From: Microscillaceae bacterium
GTDB taxonomy: Bacteria > Bacteroidota > Bacteroidia > Cytophagales > Microscillaceae
Direction: 5' to 3'
Length of the DNA stretch: 6,557 bases
Assembly: GCA_003449595.1 (NCBI GenBank)
Contig: DMHB01000231.1
Location: 1-6,557 of the forward strand
The notes under the pieces are model-generated. The model saw only the letters and a list, made by a program, of their open reading frames with translations, was not told the origin of the DNA and did no database searches. Positions 5,899 to 6,557 of the stretch are shown piece after piece (position 1 is the stretch's first letter; each line of letters starts with the position of its first letter). Position numbers and translations under genes: made by a program.

Positions 5899-6540
5899 AT
5901 GAAGATATTTATTTATGCCTTGTTTTTTGTTTTTACGCAACTCAGTATCCTGAAACTTCAGGCACAAGAATTTACAACATACCAAAGTGAGGTTTGGGAG
6001 TTATTGCAAAACTACAGAATGTATAAGCCCAAGGCTGAAATTGGATGGATAAATGCCCCAAGATATGACTTTGAAGACTACCAACATCCGCTTATCAAAG
6101 CCCGTTTGTTGGAGGTTTTGCAAAATCCACCACTTACCACCACAGAAATTGATTCGTGGGTAGAAGGCAGTGTTGGTGTTGTATTAAAATTTAGAGCTGA
6201 AAGAATCAACGAGAATGCCACAAAGTTAGCTGCAAGTTCAGGAAAGCCTTATGAATCAATCCGAGATAGTCTTATTAGAAAGCAAACCTCTATAACAAAA
6301 GAGGAGACTTTAAAAGAATTGAGAAATAAATTCAAGAAAGTTGACAAAGATGTAGTCTTGATGTGTGGATGGTTAGATATGCAAGAGGCCGTGCCTTACC
6401 TAAAGCAGGCTTTGCAAGACAGCCTTGTTTACGACCCATTTTTTGTAAAAATGGCCTTGGCAAGGCTACAAGTAGAACCCTATTACAGTGATATGATAGA
6501 CTGGCTTACCAGCAAAGAAATGATAACTAATTATAAATAA
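5899..6540 (+). CDS. Hypothetical exported protein, 213 aa
   Basis: Function not recognised. The frame is open from GTG at 5860, but ATG at 5899 is preferred because it puts a classic signal peptide at the N-terminus: MKIFIYALFFVF followed by TQLSILKLQAQEF, with probable cleavage after residue 22 (LQA, then QEF). Export to the periplasm or beyond is therefore likely; no lipobox cysteine is present. The mature part begins with an aromatic-rich helical stretch (QSEVWELLQNYRMY), has a charged middle section (about 100-150, rich in K, E and R), and ends with paired helices around 152-204 (VLMCGWLDMQEAVPYLKQAL, then FFVKMALARL). That last part is reminiscent of a single HEAT-type repeat, but too little to name a family. 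A natural TAA ends the frame at 6540. The gene is lower in G+C than the central run and divergent from the 115-aa gene, with 78 nt between the chosen starts. Confidence 0.75.
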   Translation: MKIFIYALFFVFTQLSILKLQAQEFTTYQSEVWELLQNYRMYKPKAEIGWINAPRYDFEDYQHPLIKARLLEVLQNPPLTTTEIDSWVEGSVGVVLKFRAERINENATKLAASSGKPYESIRDSLIRKQTSITKEETLKELRNKFKKVDKDVVLMCGWLDMQEAVPYLKQALQDSLVYDPFFVKMALARLQVEPYYSDMIDWLTSKEMITNYK

Positions 6541-6557
6541 GTAAAAAGAAGTATTTA

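Noticed and set aside
5870..5903. Possible promoter elements for the exported protein gene (TATACTTG at 5870-5877; TTGACA at 5875-5880 with TATGAA 17 nt later)
   Set aside because: The first has one mismatch and no TTG at the right distance upstream; the second would place the -10 element on top of the start codon.

Overview
The window looks like a piece of a Bacteroidota chromosome, possibly Cytophagales-like, although the order is a guess. The evidence is a good match to the Bacteroidota promoter consensus (TTG, 19-nt spacer, TAnnTTTG) at 5351-5380, the absence of Shine-Dalgarno sequences in front of the starts, two probable TTG starts, and the protein families present. No rRNA, tRNA, CRISPR array, insertion sequence or phage gene is visible. 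No gene-free stretch exceeds 300 bases; the longest is 5307-5472.

Layout. (1) 1-372, plus strand: the C-terminal part of a SUKH (SMI1/KNR4-like) protein cut by the window edge. (2) 380-5306, minus strand: four tightly packed genes, given here in transcription order. They are a CrtC/lipocalin-like protein (5306-4266), a PEP-synthase/rifampin-phosphotransferase-like enzyme (4291 or 4312 to 1865, overlapping the previous gene), a GT9 heptosyltransferase-like protein (1785-745, after a 79-nt gap) and a DgkA-family lipid kinase (748-380, ATGA overlap with the GT9 gene). (3) 5473-5820, minus strand: an unrecognised small protein. (4) 5899-6540, plus strand: an unrecognised exported protein, divergent from (3).

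How the genes may work together. The GT9 and DgkA-family genes fit envelope glycolipid metabolism: sugar transfer to an LPS-like core, and phosphorylation of diacylglycerol or undecaprenol. The first two genes of the run form a separate, translationally overlapping pair. The second of them keeps the ATP-grasp domain and the phosphohistidine swivel domain of PEP synthase but lacks the PEP-binding barrel, so it probably phosphorylates or ligates a small molecule rather than making PEP. The lipocalin-like partner could bind a hydrophobic substrate. From memory, the same two modules are fused in single invertebrate proteins annotated as 'putative phosphoenolpyruvate synthase'.

The most notable non-coding signals sit at the head of this run: the promoter, a short direct repeat in the presumed leader, and a perfect 12-bp inverted repeat with a 7-nt loop (5258-5288) within the first codons of the lipocalin-like gene. 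Base composition is also uneven: the four-gene run is clearly richer in G+C than the flanking genes on both sides.
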